From NCBI GenBank assembly GCA_022414725.1, contig CM039467.1:11871491-11935490 (forward strand): 64,000 bases of DNA, read 5' to 3'. This document shows positions 1-11,700 of the stretch, piece after piece (position 1 is the first letter of the stretch; every line of letters begins with the position of its first letter). The notes below the pieces were generated by a model. It searched no databases, had not been told where the DNA came from, and saw only the letters and a program-made list of their open reading frames with translations. The translations under genes were made by a program, and so were the position numbers. The stretch is from Microglena sp. YARC (lineage: Eukaryota; Chlorophyta; Chlorophyceae; Chlamydomonadales; Chlamydomonadaceae).

Positions 1-640
1 TAGCTGCTTACGCTATGCAGCTAGCAGCTATCGGGCTATACAGCTAGCAGCTTATGCTATGCAGCTCTCAGGCTACTACACAGCTAGCTGCTTACGCTAT
101 GCAGCTAGCAGCTATCGGGCTATACAGCTAGCAGCTTATGCTATGCAGCTCTCAGGCTACACAGCTAGCTGCTATCGGACTATGCAGCTAGCAGCTATCG
201 GGCTGAACAACTAGCAGCTTATGCTTTGCAGCTAGCAGCTATCAGGCTACACAGCTAGCTGCTATCGGACTATGCAGCTAGCAGCTTAAGCTATGCAGCT
301 AGCAGCTTATGCTATGCAGCTAGCAGCTATCGGACTATGCAGTTAAGAGCTTATGCTATGCAGCTATCAGGCTACACAGCTAGCTGCTATCGGACTATGC
401 AGCTAGCAGCTATCGGGCTATGCTGCTAGCAGCTATCGGGCTATGCTGCTAGCAGCTATCGGGCTGAACAACTAGCAGCTTATGCTACGCAGCTAGCTGC
501 TATCAGGATACAAAGCTAGCAGCTTATGCTATGCAGGTATCAGGCCACACAGCTAGCAGCTATCGGGCTATGCAGCTAGCAGCTGTCGGACTACGTTGCT
601 AGGAGCTTTCAGACGCATTTGCTAGCTTCAGGTTTTGCCC
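1..640. repeat. AGCTAGCAGCT-rich minisatellite
   Basis: Degenerate tandem array whose units of about 20-24 bases alternate between forms such as cagctagcagcttatgctat and agctagcagctatcgggcta. It runs off the left edge of the window and decays near 640. The core agctagcagct is nearly self-complementary, so single strands could form serial small hairpins. I see no coding sequence. Confidence 0.9.
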
Positions 641-696
641 AGGGACGGAGAAAGGGAGCTACCTAGAAGCTGCTACACATGGCCCATGAGGGAAAG

Positions 697-897
697 AGTG
701 CAGGGTACTACAAAGCGCGCGCAGCAGCGCGATTTTGCGCACGTTTTGAGCCCCACTGCGCGTTTCGCGCAGTTTTTTCAACTCTCTGCGGGCGCAGCGC
801 ACAGTTTTTGCGCTTTTTGCACTACGAAGTGCTGACCAATTTGACGTTTGTGCGCTTTAATCGCTGACCAATTTGACGAAATGTAGTATCCTGAAAC
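697..897. mobile_element. MITE-like element, ends CAGGGTACTACA
   Basis: Non-coding dispersed element. It starts with cagggtactaca and ends with tgtagtatcctg, so the two ends are near-perfect inverted repeats. The inside is rich in gcgc motifs and carries gaccaatttgacg twice. Related copies lie at 4058-4222 and 10065-10260, and one is split by retroelement A at about 37170-37230 and 41900-41993. The CAGGG start recalls hAT-type ends, but I could not find a clear 8-bp target duplication, so the superfamily is a guess. Confidence 0.7.
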
Positions 898-1140
898 AGT
901 TGTGGGAATATGCGATCCATTCCTTTTCATACTTTGAGAAAGTGCCTGGGCACCTGTACAGCAGTGCATCAAATCCTTCACATGCTACACGTCAAGACAA
1001 TCACATCATCGTTCATTTATTTTTTATTTCTTTAGGGATTTTTTCTTCTTCATGGTTTTTAAGGGGATTCGCTCTAGGCACACTATGCTAGTATTCTCAC
1101 ATACGCATATACTGTTTTTTATATGCACACTCTGTTCTTT
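898..1140. other. No gene seen
   Basis: AT-rich spacer without convincing coding potential or repeats that I can recognise. Confidence 0.5.
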
Positions 1141-1143
1141 TAT

Positions 1144-1320
1144 TTGTGTGATGCATCGCCATTCCGTTGTGCATGGAAACGCATGGGTCCGGCTAATCTA
1201 GTCGGAACTGGCCCCCCACACCCCTGGGCTCCGCGCACCTCAGAGATCGTTGCGTTGCGTTGCACTGGGGTCGCACTGAGCTGCTCAATTTGTGACGCTT
1301 TGCACAAAACAAAAACAGCC
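1144..1320 (+). repeat. Dispersed GC-rich repeat
   Basis: Related in order and wording to 14490-14670: shared stretches include cgccattc near the left end, actagtc/tctagtc with agaactggcc, gcgcttcgcgc-like centres and a gtgacgc...caaaacaaaaac right end ending in an A-rich tract. Its right half also resembles 23090-23215, which sits as an insertion inside another element. The A-rich tail suggests a retroposed element, but no internal promoter boxes are clear. Confidence 0.5.
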
Positions 1321-1719
1321 TATATGCATTGGAGATGCTGTCAAGCATTGGAATGTGTCAAAGCATCCTGTGCTGGTTACCACCTCGATGTTCTTATACC
1401 ACCGTGTCAATGCCCCACATGCTAATATGCGCTATAAGCACTATATGCGCTTAACAAAATATCCTGGGTGTCAGCAAGACACCTACAATTTTCCCGAACA
1501 TTTCACAACATTTCACAACATTATTTTTCATCTTGCAATCACTTGAGATAAGGCTCTAGATATATCTGCAACCTTCCCAATTGTATGCACAATTAAACTT
1601 CAGTCTTTTACAGGGTAAATAACCCATTTGCTGGATTTGCATTTTTCAGATGTCTACAAATATTTGGTCCATGTGGAAGCGTTATACGCACCACTGTCCG
1701 TCTATTTAGCCTATCAGCA

Positions 1720-1840
1720 CCAGCGCCAGGCCCTTTTGCCTATTTGGCTAACCCTGGACTGTAACATACATGCATGCATGCGCACATACATACATACATA
1801 CATACATACATACATACATACATACACATACACATACACA
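1720..1840 (+). repeat. Short dispersed element with (CATA)n tail
   Basis: The phrase gcctatttggctaaccctgg...actgtaacatac leads into an (acat)n microsatellite. The same body recurs at 2044-2100, at 6165-6230 (with a catacatacata tail) and at 42550-42605, and in reverse near 27785-27815 and 28215-28250. A constant body followed by a simple-sequence tail is typical of a SINE-like retroposon; this is inference. Confidence 0.55.
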
Positions 1841-2639
1841 CACCACCGCCGCTGCTCCCCATGGAAAACACAAGCACTGCGCTGTGTTCCTTGCAATAAT
1901 GTCTGGTGCTGTGATGCATATGCCTGGCCAACCTCTGAGGTCTGACGGAATATGCAGAAGAGGATGTAGGGGAATAAGCGGTACGCATTAATTGATGTAG
2001 GGGAATGTAGAGGAATAAGAGGTACACATGTATTGATGTACACGGTTGGGCAAGTCCCTTTAGCCTATTGGGCCTACCTCTGGACTGTAACATACTTCCA
2101 TACAGGGGGGTGTAGGGGGTGTTAGCTTCCTGAGACTGCCACTGGGTCAAACCCAAAGATTCCAGGAGGAGCACAGGAAAGCTGAGGATATCAGCTTCCA
2201 GGTGCCTAGGTTGCTTAAGTTTTGGATGAAGAGACTTGCCCAGCCATTAGATCAGTAGGGGCTGAAACAAAGAAGGCACTGATGAACTGAAACCCAAGCA
2301 ATTGTATTACTATCCACACTATCCACAACGTTGCGCTCACAACCACATTGGACGTGTATCAACCTCATTATCACCTCATAATGGACGTGTATCAACATAA
2401 CCTCGTAATGGACGTGTACCAACATTACCTGAACGCATCCAAGTGATCCCTAGCTACCACAGACCTGAAACGCATGCGACAGCCTCGTTTGGGCTTGAAC
2501 TTGGTTACATAGGTTTAGCCAACAATTTGGGTGCTCGCCGTCTTATTTGTGCTGCTATGTCTTGCACACACAATGAATCCTAGCACTCATGAGCTTGAAC
2601 TGGGTTACATAGCTTCAGCTAGCAATTTGGCCGCTAGTA

Positions 2640-2719
2640 TTTACTCACTAACATACTGCCTTACTAACTAACTAACTAGCTGACTGACTTCCTTTATTAC
2701 TTGCTTGCTTGCTTGCTTG

Positions 2720-2763
<44 letters not shown>

Positions 2764-2800
2764 ATTACGTACTTACTTACGTACTTAATTCCTTACCTAG
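2640..2800. repeat. (CTTA)n/(CTTG)n microsatellite
   Basis: Short tetranucleotide array of cttg then ctta units, strongest at 2700-2790. The open frames across it are artefacts of the repeat. Confidence 0.9.
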
Positions 2801-2935
2801 CACTCGTGATCCCCAGCAGCTGTACAACACACTGCTGTGTTGTATTGATGATGTTCGTATAACTGGCTTGGTAGTTGAGGTCTGTTGCCTTTATTATTCA
2901 TACATGATTACCCATGATCTTAACCAGGAATTCAC

Positions 2936-3075
2936 CTTTTCAAATGATACCGATGCCGACTATCTTTCAAATGATATCGATGCCGACTATCTTTCAAATG
3001 ATATCGATGCCGACTATCTTTCAAATGATACCGATGCCGACTATCTTTTCAAATGATACCGATGCCGACTATCTT
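2936..3075 (+). repeat. 27-bp tandem repeat grown from a LINE 5' junction
   Basis: Five copies of a 27-bp unit containing gatgccgactatctttc. The last copy runs straight into the LINE 3' fragment at 3073. The phrase gccgactatctttct is itself the LINE coding sequence (compare 33895-33915, minus). The array therefore seems to have arisen by repeated duplication of the truncated LINE's first bases. Confidence 0.8.
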
Positions 3076-3412
3076 TCTACTTGTAGAAGAGCAAGACAGG
3101 AAGCCCTGGACTGCTTAGTGGCACCGTAATTTATCATCCCTTTTTTTCTTCTTCTTGTGACTTCTCATTTGTTAGCTTCTTACCTCCGCCACTGTAAGTG
3201 GTTGAGATCTGGGTCCGGCTCTAAGGGGTTTAATACCTACGCCACCAAAACGGTGGTTGGGAGTTTGGTTTGTTTGTCCTCGACACACCCCTGATGTAAT
3301 GGGGTTTTTTGCTTTGTGGGTGCTTTTTCTTTTTGTTTAAAGCACAGAGTCTCATACACCCTCGCGGTGTCAAGTAGACTTTAACATGTAATGTAATGTA
3401 ATGTAATGTGCC
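3062..3412 (+). mobile_element. 5'-truncated LINE, 3' end
   Basis: Matches the end of the LINE at 33568-35657 (minus) nearly base for base: the last about 20 codons of the second half of the ORF (ending LDCLVAP), the stop, about 270 bases of 3' UTR and a (tgtaa)n tail. A simple-repeat tail plus 5' truncation is the usual mark of target-primed reverse transcription. It is a dead copy. Confidence 0.85.
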
Positions 3413-3550
3413 ACCTTGGTACTTAGCGTCACCTGGGGTTAACGTTTCACCTTGTTTTAGTTTAATTTATATATGCCCCCACATCCCACCCCCAGCCCCT
3501 TAGACCCTGGGGGGCTCAGGTAAAAGCAGTGCACCCCCAGGAGGGTTGTA

Positions 3551-3565
3551 GGGGGGGGGGGGGGG
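3551..3565. repeat. G15 homopolymer
   Basis: Run of 15 G, one of several long C/G runs in this window (15764, 21069, 25251, 37734, 48810, 56615, 59240 and 63229). Confidence 0.85.
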
Positions 3566-3589
3566 TATTTTTATTTATGTACCGTATGC

Positions 3590-3725
3590 ACCTTAAGTAT
3601 TGGCAAACGGTTTAGCAAACGACCCTTTGCCAAACCGAATTAGGGATCCAGCTTGAGACCACTCCAGGTGGTTGGCCTTTGCCAAGCTACGGTTACCATG
3701 GTACCTTGCAGTACACCGGTTTGGA
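3590..3725. repeat. Dispersed repeat shared with 57845-57970
   Basis: Contains caaacggtttagcaaacga, agggatccagcttgagacc and tggttggcctttgccaag. The same blocks appear in reverse order and on the other strand at 57845-57970. No coding sequence; the boundaries are approximate. Confidence 0.7.
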
Positions 3726-3784
3726 TTTTGTAACCTCTATCTGGATCTGATGGGCACATCTTGTTTAGTCTTTCAGTCTTTTAC

Positions 3785-3926
3785 ATGTTAAAGTCTACTG
3801 GACACCACGAGGGTGTATGAGACTCTGTGCTTAAACGAAAAGAAAAAGCACCCACTAAGCAAAAAACAAACATTACATCAGGGGGGTGTCGAGGACATAC
3901 AAACCACACTCCCAACCACCGTTAAC
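3785..3926 (-). mobile_element. LINE 3' UTR fragment
   Basis: Aligns to 33589-33727 and, on the other strand, to 3255-3400. It holds the 3' UTR phrases with the cgagggtgtatgagactctg block and the ccaaccaccgtt block. It is a second, shorter relic of the same LINE family only 400 bases from the first and in opposite orientation. Confidence 0.8.
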
Positions 3927-4057
3927 ATATGTAATTCCCCGTGTGCTGGAAAAAAACCTCTTAGCTCTTAAGAAAAAAGGTCCAAGATTCCCATCCCCTC
4001 ATGACAGTATAGAATTATTTTTATTGTACATGGCTCCAGCACTTCGGCTGGCTGGAG

Positions 4058-4222
4058 CCCAGGGTACTACATTTTGTCAAATTGGTCAGCGCTTTTTAGT
4101 GCAGACAACGCAAACACTGCTCGCTGCGCCCACAGGGGTTTTTCAAAACTGCGTGAAATGCGCACTTGGGCTCAAAAAGTGTGCGCTAGATCGCGCTGCT
4201 GCGCGCGCTTTGTAGTACCCTT
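4058..4222. mobile_element. MITE-like element copy
   Basis: Starts cagggtactacattttgtc and ends ttgtagtaccctt; same family as 697-897, in opposite orientation. The caaattggtcagcgctt block near the left end and the gcgcgct block near the right end match. Confidence 0.7.
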
Positions 4223-4229
4223 ATGTGAT

Positions 4230-4315
4230 TCTCATCTCTTACCATTTACTGCCGAAGACGGCGAGCAGCCAAATTTCTGGTTGGGGCTATGTAACCAAGT
4301 TCAAGTTCTCATCTC
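4230..4315. repeat. Dispersed repeat (ggcgagcagccaaat family)
   Basis: The phrase gaagacggcgagcagccaaat followed by a gctatgtaaccaagttcaag block recurs, in one or the other orientation, near 2490-2545, 2588-2640, 27955-28010, 28270-28340, 57030-57105 and 57480-57530. Short and non-coding. Confidence 0.65.
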
Positions 4316-4364
4316 CTACCTCGAAGTGCAAGGATTTCCTGTCCATCTTTAGCGTAACTTCCAT

Positions 4365-4672
4365 CGAGTATAAATATATATATATATATATACCTAAATA
4401 GTACGCCTTTTTTAAAGTGTTAGGTTGAGGGGGCCAGCCTGACTGCTCGCACTGGGGGCAGCCACTTCCATCGAGTTTAAGTAAATAAATAGTACGCCTT
4501 ATTAGAGGCGTGGGGTTGAGGGGGCCTGCCCGAATGTTTGCACTGGGGCCAACCACTTCCATCGAGTATAAAGAAATAAAGAAATAAATACATAGTACGC
4601 CTTATTAGAGGCGCGAGGTTGAGGGGACCAGCCCGATTGCCTGCCCTGGGGCCAACCACTTCCATCGAGTAG
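4365..4672 (+). repeat. Three tandem copies of a short dispersed element
   Basis: Each copy has an (ta/aaat)n segment, agtacgcctt, a hairpin-like attagaggcg stretch, ggttgaggggg, a gcactggggcc-like stretch and then cacttccatcgagt. Single relatives sit at 8750-8815 and, on the other strand, at 10385-10435, 16395-16450 and 27575-27660, usually flanked by (aaat)n. Probably a SINE-like or MITE-like unit that was tandemly duplicated here. Confidence 0.65.
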
Positions 4673-5684
4673 TATCTGCAGTGTTTGGTTTTGTGATACC
4701 GGTATGCCCGATCTATTACGTCCCTTCGAGGCTGATGAAAGCCCTGGGGAATCTCTGGAATGTTCAATATCGTTTTTCTGTCAGCAAAACTGTAACCGTG
4801 CCAAAATTGTGCAGAACGATTATGAATGTTTTAATTTCTACTAAGTGCAGACCCAGGAATCAGACCTGAACGATGATTAATTTTAAGCCTCAAATTTCAA
4901 TTTCAATTTCAATTTCAATTAAGCCTCAAAACCTTAGGAAAAACACTGGCAGGGTAACCAAGCCTAAAAAACCAGCCCTTGCCCAACCTTATAGCTTGTT
5001 CTTGATGGGCAAAATGGGTGATTAAAAGCATGAAAATAGTGCAATGTGCGACCCATTTTGAATACACGCTCCCAATAGGCATAACATGGTGTTAATTTAT
5101 GTGGGCAAAAAAACGTAATGAAAACACTGGCCGGGACTGAAGAAGCTTACAGGCAAGCGAATGAGAAAGAAAGTTAAGAAAAGGAGTTTCGAAGCCCAGA
5201 CCAAAGAAAGTGGACAACTAATCAAATAATAAACCAATCATGGATAGTGGACAACAGCACTGTTTGTTTCTTGGGCAACACGTTGTAGCTACTAGGAAGC
5301 TACTTCCACCCACCCTTCGGCAGAAGCTGGATCTAGCTAGTGTGTCTGGAAGCTGGCATGACAGGTATTCCAATGCAGCCGTCATACTGGGGCGCAACTC
5401 AGTCGCTGGCTAATGGAGCTGGGAAGCCCAAAAAAGAAACAGTGGTCAACTGGACATCGATGTACCGATGTACTGTACAAACCCTTAATCAAACCGTTAA
5501 TCAAATCCTTTCATTCAAAAAATGAGTCTTGGGATGGTCTGTTGGGCCAGTCTCAGGCTCAAAGCCGGTTCTACATCAGCACATGAGCTTGTCTGCCGTG
5601 GTCAATAGGGGTAGTGGTGAATGTTCGTCTGGTCAAGGGTCGGTATCTCCCACCGTCCCTAAGTGCGCCAACTCTTTTGTAGGA
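4673..5684. other. No gene seen
   Basis: Low-complexity spacer. A (atttca)n stretch at 4893-4920 matches the tract at 29110-29130 and may be a retroposon tail. Open frames here are short and unlike any family I know. Confidence 0.5.
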
Positions 5685-5775
5685 GAGGCAACGCCATTCA
5701 AACTGAATCCTCGGTGTTGCTGGTTTGTGTCGGGAGACCCACCTCCTGGGGTGAAAGTCCTTTCACAACTATAAA
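5685..5775. repeat. Dispersed repeat shared with 57345-57425
   Basis: Contains ggtttgtgtcgggagaccca and a ggtgaaagtcctttcacaac block. The same text lies on the other strand at 57345-57425. The embedded aaagtcctttc is a small palindrome. Non-coding. Confidence 0.7.
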
Positions 5776-5867
5776 TAAATAAAAAGGACAGTTGATTCTG
5801 ATAATGAGATTCCGGCCAATATGCTACATACATGAATACTATATGCCAAGTTCAAGTTCAATGCATC

Positions 5868-6005
5868 ATTTGTAGGGACCGGCATAACATTTGATGTTGA
5901 CCAAAGGCGAGTATGATATCATATGATATTGTATGTAAATGGAACCTTTCGCCTAGTCAAACTGTCAGCATCATATGATGAAATGATATCATATTGCCGT
6001 TCCCT
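5868..6005. mobile_element. Palindrome-rich MITE, ends TAGGGA..CGGCA
   Basis: About 135 bases bounded by gtagggaccggcat and attgccgttcccta, with several inner palindromes such as atgatatcat and catatgat. A second copy at 22853-23257 shares the ends and the tggtcaac/ttggtcaac block and is interrupted by another insertion. Confidence 0.75.
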
Positions 6006-7440
6006 AATAATATGCCGCCCTCTGGGTCCACCAGGGACCATTGGTCTAAGTTTAGACCGGTCCAGAGTAGATTTTTTCTAGACGCCGCGTCTTGCGTCAC
6101 AGACACAGATTTTGGAGGGTCTAGGCGCGTCGCAGACGCAGATTTTGAAACCGGTTGGGTCTCCTGATGCATGGGTCCCTGCAGCCTATTTGGCCTACCT
6201 CCGGAATTCATACATACATACATTTCAGTTGCAAGCAAGAACAGGCAGTGCAACAGGATGCTCAAAGCAGGTATGCGCCCAAGGTGCTCGTATCAATGAG
6301 GCCTGGTTGTGTTGTCTGCAGGCGTAGGGTACCGGTTCACTAGCATACAACAGCCTTGCAGATAATGCCTCACGCGTCCTTGGGTTGAAGCCGAAGCACC
6401 ATGCAAATGCCAATGCACGTGCAAATGCAAACGAAACCAACCGAGGATTCCAGGCGACCTGCTGTAGAAAATACATACATACATAGATACATGCATTTGA
6501 ATAGGCATAACAATACACGGTGAGCATTGCAACGTGAGCCTAACAAAAATGAGTGAATCCTGGAGTGCTCCCGTTGATAAGACCTGGCCTAGACGTCTGT
6601 TGCCCATGGTGTACCGGCTCACGCAGCAGACAATAGGCTTATCAACACTGCACAATGGGTCTCCAGGTTGAAAGCAAGGTAAGCAAGGCAAGGCATACAA
6701 CCAACCGAGGTTTCCAGGATCCAGAATCTTGTGGGTATCGCTTGAAAATTCGTGAAAACCTCGCGATCAAACAAGTCGCAAGTCCTGTCCTAGACGGTGA
6801 GTAGCCCCTAAAGAACAGAGACGAGGCTGTACCGCCACTGTACACCAGGGTCCACAAGGTTGCAAGTAGAACTGGGGGTTGACACCCTGGACAAACATAC
6901 GCACATCCCCGCAACTCCCCCTAGGCGCATCTAGGGTAAGGGTAAAGTCAAAGGTCAGTGGTCCATTTACCACAGCGAACCACCAATAGCAAAAGCTACT
7001 GCACCCACAACCTAGACCATAGCACCCAACCCTCCAAGAAAGAGAATAGGGGGCCTACAGGTGCCCACGCAGAGCGCAACATTTGTAAGCCTACTCCCCA
7101 GACCCGCACGCTGTTCGTGTCAGGCCAATAAAATCGGCTTCCTCAGCCTCGTAGCATAATGACAAGGTGACCTCTCCTGGACACTGAGTCGACAGACACA
7201 ATTGAACAGGGAAACAACTAAGTGCCCATACAACTAAGTGTACATTAATACATGTAGATGATCAAACAACAGGAAGACAGAAAAGGGGAACAGAAACAGA
7301 CAGGATGCAAATACAAATGCATAGGCCTATGCAAAGATACAACCCAAGAAGTGCTTGAGTGAGACTAGACTAGCAAAGGTCCTACCCACTGCAGGGTACC
7401 GGCTCACTAGGTAGGACCATCTAGCCTCACATTGCCCTGC
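6006..7440. other. No gene seen; degenerate direct repeats
   Basis: Three loosely related blocks at about 6325, 6610 and 7395 share gtaccggctcac-type text, which suggests an old tandem duplication of several hundred bases. A (catacata) tract sits at 6215 and 6470. I find no supportable coding region. Confidence 0.4.
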
Positions 7441-7469
7441 AGGTCCTCAAGGGTGTAAGCAAGTAAGTA

Positions 7470-7545
7470 AGTACATACATACATACATACATACATACGT
7501 ACATACATACATACATACATACGTACATACATACATGCATGATGC
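7470..7545. repeat. (CATA)n microsatellite
   Basis: Array of acat/gtac tetranucleotides just downstream of the RabGAP gene. It gives spurious Tyr/Val/Cys-Met frames. Confidence 0.9.
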
Positions 7546-7589
7546 AGATTTTTTAGTCCCTCAGAACAAGTCTGGTCCAGAGACACCGA

Positions 7590-7835
7590 GCCCCTCATGG
7601 TCCTGCACCCAGGCGGCTGCGGTACTGCCTTGCCTCATGGTCCTGCACCCAGGCGGCTGCTGTACTGCCTTGCCTCATGGTCCTGCACCCAGGCAGCTGC
7701 GGTACTGCCTTGCCTCATGGTCCTGCACCCAGGCGGCTGCGGTACTGCCTTGCCTCATGGTCCTGCACCCAGGCGGCTGCGGTACTACCTTGCCTCATGG
7801 TCCTGCACTCAGGCAGCTGCGGTACTGCCTTGCGC
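7590..7835 (-). repeat. 41-bp tandem repeat at RabGAP 3' end
   Basis: Six copies of a 41-bp unit containing ggcggctgcggtactgcctt and cctcatggtcctgcacc. The innermost copy overlaps the last dozen codons and the stop of the RabGAP gene, and the rest forms the start of its 3' UTR. The array thus looks like repeated duplication of the gene's own 3' coding edge. Confidence 0.85.
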
Positions 7836-8658
7836 GAGCCATACAATCCTTGACGTCAACCTTCCGCAGTGCGTGGAACAAGGTGAGCACATCATCACTG
7901 TCATGGCAATGGTCAAGGATGCGCCGCCGTTGACTGATCACCACCGCTGCGACAAAGTAGCTGAAAATATCGCTTGGGTTTGTGGCTGAGTCCAGATCCA
8001 CTCCATTGGAGGTCGGGAGACAGGGGATTCCAGAAAAATGGGGCCCGGATAGTAGCTGATGAGCCACACCTGACCCTTTGTCAGCTACACTTGCGCCTCT
8101 GGAGGTGGGCGAATACTCTTCCCCTGATACAGGACTTGCCCGCTGCGTCAGTTCTGTTGAGGTCGTGTGCGCGACAGAGGAGAGGGTACTGGATACGTCA
8201 GACAACGTTCGTAATGGAGTTGCCCCGTTACCAGAAGAGTCAAATGCCAGTTGGCTTGGCTTCATGGGAGATTGTGCTGAATCGGCTGCCTGTTGGCTTG
8301 GCTTGATGGGAGATTGTGCTGAATCGGTTGCTTGTTGGCTTGGCTTGGTGGAAGATCGTGCTGAATTGGCTGCTTGTTGGCTTGGCTTGATGGGAGATCG
8401 TGCTGAATCGGCTGCTTGTTGGCTTGGCTTGATGGGAGATCGTGATGAATCGGCTGCTTGTTGGCTTGGCTTGGTCTTCACCACGGCAGGACTGTGTGTG
8501 GTAGTGCGGGCCGCTGCCGCCACATCATCAGAGCTTAATGGGAGGTCTGACTGTGCAGAATTAAGGCGCAACAGATCATCTGCCCACACCATCTCCCAAA
8601 GCTGTAGGGCCTGCAGCAGATGTGTGAATGTGGCACTGATGTGAGACAAGCTAACAAA

Positions 8659-8721
<63 letters not shown>

Positions 8722-11700
8722 ATACATACATAAATAAATAAATAAACAAATAAATGATACGCCTTATCACAAGGCGTGAGGTTGAGGGCCAGCCCGTTTG
8801 CTTGCACTAGGGCCACCCACCAAATAACACCAAGTAACACCGGCATCTTGTTTGTTTGTGGCAAAGGTGTCCTGTTTGTATTAGGTGGTGGTGTGAGGAA
8901 CAGACAACATGACAGCTGGCAACCACAACAGGAGCTCACGCCAAGTGTGACTCACACTTGCAGTGAGATAACTTGAAAGAAAGGCACGGAAAGTGTCTTA
9001 CCAGAATATGATGATGATAATGATGATGATGATGATGTTGATGATAATGATAATGATGATGATGGTGTTGATAATGCTGATGATTATGATAATGATGATG
9101 ATGATGATGACGAGCTTTGTGAGCAAATTACAACAGGAGCTCACACCAAGTGTGACTCACACAGTAAGTATACGAGTATTCAGGTAAGTAAGCTGGCTTG
9201 GGGCTCCCATGTAAGTATAAGTACAACTGTGTGTGTAAGTACAACTACACCTGTGTGTGTAAGTATAAGTATAAGTATACGAGCATTCATGCAAGGAAGC
9301 TGACTTGGGGCTCCCATGTAAGTATAAGTACACCTGTGTGTGTGTTAGTATACGTATATCTGTGTGTGGTTAAGTATAAGTTTACCTGTGTGTGTATGAG
9401 TATAAGTATAAGTGTATGAGTATTCATGCAAGTAAGCTGTCTTGGGGCTCACCTGGTATAATGTTACTTTCCTCTGCAACTGCACGACAATCATTCGGTA
9501 TTTTTTGCCTTTTTAAAATGGCTACTAATTGGTAGCTATTTTGATGAAATCACACCAACACAATTAGCAAAAGAACGCTCCTTTGCACAAGGAAAGCTTA
9601 TGGACAAAGAAAATGGGTTTTATTGGATTTTTGTTTTGTTTTATGGGAGTCTTATTGAAATTTAATTGGAAAGTCGAAACAGGTTGGGCTCACCTGGTCC
9701 AATGCTACTTCTCTCCGCAACTGCACTACGATCATTCGGTATGCAAAGTGACAGCCTGTTGCACCCATCTGTCGTATCTTGTAGAACAGGGTGGGGTCCA
9801 ACTGCTCTAACAGACGTGCCAGGCTGGCAAGCTGAGCAAAGATGCCACTGTCCTCAATTGCAAAATTGCGTCGAACCTGCTCCACGCAAATGAATACACA
9901 CATAAATGAAAAAACACATAAATAAGCAGGAACACCTGCAAATGAATAAACAAAACAACCACAGGTGAGGTGTTGATATATTGTTGGTTTGGTTGCTGGG
10001 GGCAGCCGGTTTGCTTGCAAACATGAACGCCAAGGCAAGATTGACAATCAGTGCTGGAAAGCAACAACCAGGGTACTACATTTTGTCAAACTGGCCAGCG
10101 CTTAAAGCGCACAAACTTCAAATTGGTCAGCAATTTCTAGTGCGAAAAGGGCAAAAAACTGCGGGCTGCGCCCACAGGAATCGAAAAAAACTGCGCGAAA
10201 ACGCGCAGTGGGGCTCAAAAAGCCGTGCGCGAAATCGCGAAAAAAAAAACATGAAAATGGTATATTTTCTGTTTTAAAGGGATTATCTCCCGGGATTCGT
10301 GAGACAACCAAAAATCGTGACCCAACATCGTGTTCGTTGGTATTACATGTGTCTGCGTGATTTTGCAAACGGGTGGCAACCTCAACCCCAACCTCACGCC
10401 TCGTAATAAGGCATACTATTTATTTATTAACATCTCACCTTCTGCATGAGACACTGGAAGCACATTAAGGCCAAAGCACAATTGATAGTGAGCACAACCA
10501 CCAACCAAGCCAACAACATATGAACACCTCACCTTCTGCATGATACGCTGAAAGCACATGAACGCCAGGGCGAGATTGACAATCAGCGTTGAAAAGCGAC
10601 TACAGGTGGTCTAGAACACACATAGTTTATTCGTGCATAATCGTGCAGAACACATCACCTTCTGCACGAGGCGCTGAAAGCACATGAATGCCATAGCGCC
10701 ATTACTGGTGAGCATGACCACCAACCAAACCAACAACATATGAACACCTCACCTTCTGCATGAGACGCTGGAAGCACATGAAGGCCATGGCATCATTGTC
10801 AGTGAGCATGAGGAAAGGGATGGCCAGGTCAGACATCCTAAGGAGGGCAGGTGAGGGAAGATGTTCTCAACACTTCTTGTTTTATATGGTTTTTACTTTT
10901 GTATAGAAGAACAACATTATTTTCATGAAATAAAAAGTCAAGGAAATGTTTGATAGGTTGCTGATCCCTGGTATATAAATATAGCGAATTCTTCTTCTTC
11001 TTCTTTTTCTTCTTCTTCTTCTTCTTCTTCTACTTCTTCTTCCTTGTCAACAACCTAAAACTGTTATTTTGCATGTATAAGCATTTTCTGGGAGCATCTA
11101 GAGATAGGAAGGAGATGTTCATGACAGGCATGCATAGAGGTGGCATATAGGTGGCAGTACAGGCATGCATAGAGGTGGCATAGAGGTAGCAGTACAGGCA
11201 TGCATACAGGTGGCAGTACAGCCTTTATTTTCGGCTATAAGCAGCAGCTTCTAGGCAGCTCCCCGAGCCAGCCACTGGGCGACACCCCACTATTTCAGCA
11301 GTTCATGACAGCTGCTTGTGTCAGCTTCAAGGTGCACTACCTTGCGTTAGGTTTGGCTGCATAGCCAGTTAGGGGAGTTGCCCAGAAGCTGCTGGTCGTA
11401 GCTGAAAAGAAAAGGTCCGGGTGGGAGTTGACGCAGATAAATATGGGACAGGTGTATCAGGGATTTTTTTTCAAATCTGAAAGTGGGTTTTTTCTAGCGT
11501 AATGGTTTTAGGCCTCCTCCAGGGACAGCGTTTTATAGCTTTGGGAGCTTTCATACATTTTTAGGGCCATTTAGGGCCATTTTTTGTTTGTTTGCGTGCG
11601 TGGTGGGGTGTGGGGGTCTTTCCGGCCAAAACAGGGTTTAAAGTAGCGATTGCTATATATAGCGGAAAAAATCCCTGAGGTGTGTACGGGTCATAGGTGC

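Noticed and set aside
7974..8644. Plus-strand frames of 110 and 188 codons
   Set aside because: Antisense shadows of the RabGAP last exon and its 42-bp repeat.
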